Positions 33,003 through 35,972 of a DNA stretch of 35,972 nt are shown here, piece by piece. The notes under the pieces were generated by a model. The model was not told the DNA's origin and did no database searches. It saw only the letters and a list, made by a program, of their open reading frames with translations. Numbering within the stretch: the first letter of the stretch is position 1; each line of letters opens with the position of its first letter. The stretch lies in the NCBI GenBank assembly GCA_903828455.1, contig CAIKMJ010000036.1:1-35972 (forward strand). Reading direction: 5' to 3'. A program made the translations under genes and the position numbers. Source of the stretch: an uncultured Acidobacteriia bacterium. Lineage in GTDB: Bacteria; Acidobacteriota; Terriglobia; Bryobacterales; Bryobacteraceae.

Positions 33003-33060
33003 CTTACTTTTTCGGCGCGTACTTTTTCGGCGCTTACTTTTTGAGCGCGTACTTCTTGAG
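33003..33060 (-). repeat. 15-bp array copied from the gene end (four units)
   Basis: On the minus strand the last codons and TAA of the PAL-like gene (AAAAAGTAA preceded by AAGAAGTACGCGCTC) continue past the stop as AAAAAGTACGCGCCG and AAAAAGTAAGTCCGA. Units start every 15 bp (33003, 33018, 33033, 33048 in plus coordinates); the last is cut at 13 bases. Confidence 0.92.
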
Positions 33061-34044
33061 ATCCTTCGGCCCCACTTCGGCGCCATAGACGTTGCCGGCC
33101 TTATCCGCCGCAACTCCTTCGGCCGTACTCGAACCGCCGGACGGCGCCGGATCGGGAATATACGCCGTAACCTTGCCGTCCTTCACGCTGCCGATGCGGA
33201 TGCCGCGATGCACGCCGGGATCGTGCCCGTAACCATCCTCTTCGCGCGATTCGGAATCGGAAACATACAAAATATCCTTGGCGATAAAGAGCCCGCTGGG
33301 ACGGCCGAACTGCGTCCATACATCGAGCAGCCTGCCGCTCTGATCGAAGATCTGCAGCCGGTTATTCGAGCGATCCGCCACGAACAGCCGGCCTTTCGAA
33401 TCGAACGCCAGCGCGTGCGGAAAATTAAACTCGCCGGGCGCGGTGCCGGGCTTGCCGAATTCGGTAATGTACCTGCCGTTCTTATCGAACTTCACTACAC
33501 GCGACGCCTTGCAGTTGCAGTTGCTGTGTCCGTCGGCCACGAAGATATCGCCGTTCGGCGCGACAATGGCCGAAGTCGGCGCACCGAAACCTTCGGCGCC
33601 CTCGCCCTGCACGCCCTTCTTTCCCAGCGTCAGCAGCACCTTGCCGTTCGGGTCGAACTTGAACACCTGCAGACCCTTGCCGCCTTTCGCCTGCGCATCG
33701 GTCACCCAGACGTTGCCGTGGCGATCCACCGTGAGCCCGTGCGGCTGCACGAACAGGCCTTTGCCGAAGTGGCGCAGCACGTTGCCGGTCTTCACGTCGA
33801 ACTCGAAGATCGGGTCGAGATCGGAATCGGCGCAACTGTTGGCCCCGCAGCGATCGTAGGCCCACACGTTGCCGTCCGGCCCCACCGTCACGCCCGCCGT
33901 GGCTCCCCATTTGCGTCCGTCCGGCAGATGCGCCCACGTCGCAATGGTCGTGTACGGATTCGGCCCCTCGTTCGGCGCCGGATAGCTCGCTCCCAGCGCA
34001 TAACCTGCAAACGCAAACAGCGCGACTGCGTGAAGTCTTTTCAT
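33034..34044 (-). CDS. Secreted NHL propeller, amidating-lyase-like (copy B)
   Basis: A 336-residue exported protein with a signal peptide (HAVALFAFAGYALGA) and NHL repeats. It is related to the protein at 15276-16373: VADGHSNCNCKASRVVKFD, FNFPHALAFD and VADRSNNRLQIFD align with the PAL core motifs. Here the motif loop carries an extra Cys-Asn-Cys and another Cys pair (CGANSCAD) lies near residue 60. The Tyr of the PAL core is replaced by His. Its ATG overlaps the lpxK stop (ATGA, 34041-34044), so it is probably co-translated with the LPS gene. Lyase activity is unproven. Confidence 0.8.
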   Translation of the reverse strand: MKRLHAVALFAFAGYALGASYPAPNEGPNPYTTIATWAHLPDGRKWGATAGVTVGPDGNVWAYDRCGANSCADSDLDPIFEFDVKTGNVLRHFGKGLFVQPHGLTVDRHGNVWVTDAQAKGGKGLQVFKFDPNGKVLLTLGKKGVQGEGAEGFGAPTSAIVAPNGDIFVADGHSNCNCKASRVVKFDKNGRYITEFGKPGTAPGEFNFPHALAFDSKGRLFVADRSNNRLQIFDQSGRLLDVWTQFGRPSGLFIAKDILYVSDSESREEDGYGHDPGVHRGIRIGSVKDGKVTAYIPDPAPSGGSSTAEGVAADKAGNVYGAEVGPKDLKKYALKK

Positions 34045-35972
34045 GATGGGATCAATCTTATCGTCTTCGCGATCAGTGCTTCGAGTTCGCGCGGCCGGTC
34101 GAACTCAATGGCGATTTCCAGATGAAACAACTGCAGCGGAGCGATCAGCGCTTCGCAGCCGGACGGCAGATTCACCGCATCCTTGGCCGTGGTGAGCAGA
34201 CATTCCGCCCCCAGATCGCGCGCGTGCTGCGCCAAGCGGCGAATCTCCGCCGGCAGGTAGCGGTGATGATCCTCCCAGGTGTGCTGGTCGAGCGTCTCGA
34301 TTCCGAGGCCGCGCAGCGTGCGCCAGAACGATTCCGGATTGCCGAGTCCGCAGAACGCCACGGCGCGCTGACACGGCAGCGCATCCGGCGCAAAGCTTCG
34401 CCCGTCCGGCGCATGCCACGCGCGCGCCACCGTGTTGCCGAAGAAGACCGGCGCATCCGGATTCCGCCGCCGCAGTTCGGCCGCAATCGCCTTTGTATTT
34501 GGCGCCTCCGACGCCCGCGTGATCACGAACGCGTGCGCGCGTTCGAGTCCGGCCAGCGGCTCGCGCAGGCGGCCCAGCGGGATCAGATGCCCGCCGCCGA
34601 ACGGATGCAGCGCATCCACCAGGACCAGATCGAAATCGCGCTCCAGTTGCAGATGCTGGAATCCGTCGTCCAGAATCAGCAGCCCGGCGAGCCGCGCGTT
34701 CACCAGATCCATGCCGGTGCTGAACCGGTCCTTGCCGATGCCCACCGGCGCGCCCGTCGCGCCGCGGAACAACTGCGCTTCATCGCCGGTCACGCCAACC
34801 GGCTTCATCTCGCCGCCATCGGCCAGCACCACGTTCTCATCAGTCGACCTGCCGTAACCGCGCGTCAGCAGTCCGGGCCGCGCGCGCCGCAACATCCGCA
34901 GCAGTTCGATCGCAACCGGTGTCTTCCCCGTGCCGCCCGCCGTGATGTTGCCGACGGAAATCACCGGCACCGGCAGACTCAGCGCCCGCGCCTGCTTGCG
35001 CCAGCGGTCCCGCGCACTGCCGAGCTTCCAGAGAAACGCCAGCGCACTGAGCAGCGCATAGCGCGGCTGCGCCACGCGCGAAACCGGATACCGCGAATCG
35101 TAGAGCGCAAAGATGCGATCCGCCGTCCGGGCCGTTGCCCCGCGCTTTTCCGCCGCTGCCGCCCGCGCGCGCTCGCCGAGGCCTTCCTCCGCCGCCGCCC
35201 GCCGCATCGCCGCCGCCAGTTCGTCGCCGGAAGCAATCCTCAGCAACGCGCGGTGTCGTTCAAAATGCTCTTCAATATCGCGGAAGTTTTCAAGGTGCGG
35301 GCCGGCCACCACGGGCTTGCCGTACATCGCCGGCTCCAGCACGTTGTGCCCGCCCATCGCCGCCAGCGTTCCGCCCATGAAGACGGCCTGCGCGTGTGCG
35401 AAGACGCCGGCCAGTTCACCGATCGAGTCGAGCAGCAGCACATCCGCCGCCGCGTCTTCGAGGGCCGAGCGCCGCGTCCACCGCAGTCCCGACGCCGCCA
35501 GACGCCGGGCCACATCGTCGAAGCGCTCCGGCTTGCGCGGCGCCACAATCAGCCGCCATCCCGCCATCTCGCGCTGCGCCGCGATCACCGCGTCTTCTTC
35601 GGCAAGCGTGCCGTCGAAGGAAGTACTCGCCGCGATCCAGACCGGCCGCGTCTTATCAGCTTCCAGAAACCGCTGCACGGGCGAATCGGCGCCGAGCGTC
35701 ACCGGCGCCAGATCGTACTTGAGATTGCCCGCAACCTCCACGCGATCCGCCGGCGCGCCCGCCGCTTCGAACCGCGCCTTCATCTCCTCCGACTGCGCCA
35801 GCACCGCGTCAGCCAGCCCCAGAGCGGCCGCAAAGAAGACCTTCCAGCGCCGATAAGCCGGAAACGCGCGGTCCGAAATCCGCCCGTTGGCGATCACCAC
35901 CCCGCACCCGAGCCTCGCCGCTTCACGAAACAGATTCGGCCAGATCTCCGTTTCCAGCACCACCAGCACGGA
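34041..35972 (-). CDS. waaA-lpxK: Fused Kdo transferase (WaaA) and lipid A 4'-kinase (LpxK), 5' partial
   Basis: One uninterrupted reading frame encodes two lipid A enzymes. The first part (to about 35095) is WaaA/KdtA: ETEIWPNLFREA, ANGRISDRAF and the nucleotide-sugar motif VLEPAMYGKPVVAGPHLENF. About the first 110 residues lie beyond the window. The second part (about 35095-34041) is LpxK: membrane-type helix RYALLSALAFLW, P-loop NITAGGTGKTP (34921-34953), RGYGR and DDGFQHLQLERD. WaaA adds Kdo to lipid IVA and LpxK phosphorylates its precursor at the 4' position, so the fusion joins two consecutive steps. Separate proteins are usual. Confidence 0.9.
   Translation of the reverse strand, partial: SVLVVLETEIWPNLFREAARLGCGVVIANGRISDRAFPAYRRWKVFFAAALGLADAVLAQSEEMKARFEAAGAPADRVEVAGNLKYDLAPVTLGADSPVQRFLEADKTRPVWIAASTSFDGTLAEEDAVIAAQREMAGWRLIVAPRKPERFDDVARRLAASGLRWTRRSALEDAAADVLLLDSIGELAGVFAHAQAVFMGGTLAAMGGHNVLEPAMYGKPVVAGPHLENFRDIEEHFERHRALLRIASGDELAAAMRRAAAEEGLGERARAAAAEKRGATARTADRIFALYDSRYPVSRVAQPRYALLSALAFLWKLGSARDRWRKQARALSLPVPVISVGNITAGGTGKTPVAIELLRMLRRARPGLLTRGYGRSTDENVVLADGGEMKPVGVTGDEAQLFRGATGAPVGIGKDRFSTGMDLVNARLAGLLILDDGFQHLQLERDFDLVLVDALHPFGGGHLIPLGRLREPLAGLERAHAFVITRASEAPNTKAIAAELRRRNPDAPVFFGNTVARAWHAPDGRSFAPDALPCQRAVAFCGLGNPESFWRTLRGLGIETLDQHTWEDHHRYLPAEIRRLAQHARDLGAECLLTTAKDAVNLPSGCEALIAPLQLFHLEIAIEFDRPRELEALIAKTIRLIPS

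Noticed and set aside
161-34044. Peptide alpha-amidation system linking the small peptide with the PAL-like proteins
   Set aside because: The peptide ends in Arg, not the C-terminal Gly needed for amidation, and no hydroxylase is present. The genes are far apart.

Overview
The window reads as chromosomal DNA of a GC-rich, didermic, LPS-making bacterium. The lipid A/Kdo genes at the right edge point to Gram-negative. The mix of gene families (Tat-exported VWA protein, TgpA-type transglutaminase, amidating-lyase-like NHL propellers, large Hdr-type Fe-S membrane protein, frequent GTG/TTG starts) fits Acidobacteriota, probably the Solibacter/Bryobacter branch. That placement is inference; there is no rRNA or other marker here. 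I see no phage, insertion sequence, tRNA, rRNA or CRISPR array. Genes are tightly packed and no stretch above 300 bases lacks a gene.

Layout: (1) 1-1677: two identical copies of a tiny secreted-peptide gene, then two unrecognised membrane-associated genes; the second has a promoter overlapped by a perfect palindrome. (2) 1683-4018: an SDR-type NAD(P)-dependent protein (-) and phosphomannomutase/phosphoglucomutase (+). (3) 4070-8588, minus strand: aromatic amino acid operon trpC-trpF-trpB-trpA-aroQ-tyrA with start/stop overlaps; trpE, trpG and trpD are absent. (4) 8644-18333: TgpA-like transglutaminase, secreted phosphoesterase, MFS transporter, VWA protein, CBS-domain protein, NHL/PAL-like propeller and membrane Fe-S oxidoreductase. 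(5) 18445-21900: vitamin B6 operon, a MocR/PdxR-type regulator followed by pdxS, pdxT and a low-molecular-weight phosphatase. (6) 22053-27932: Tat-exported alpha/beta hydrolase, GT-C-like membrane protein, S9 peptidase and O-methyltransferase. (7) 28096-32992: a full ISC operon iscR-iscS-iscU-iscA-hscB-hscA without ferredoxin. (8) 33034-35972: a second PAL-like propeller coupled to a fused WaaA-LpxK protein that runs off the right edge.

The most unusual signal is not a gene. At least eight places carry short tandem arrays (12-22 bp units, most often 15 bp) sitting on or beside a stop or start codon. Each array has its own unit, and several are clearly copied from the local gene end (clearest at 33003-33060 and 15263-15289). 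This differs from dispersed REP/BIME families, which share one sequence across a genome. A second theme is genes whose -10-like hexamer lies 5-9 bases before the start codon, suggesting leaderless mRNAs; the best case also carries an operator-like palindrome (pdxR).
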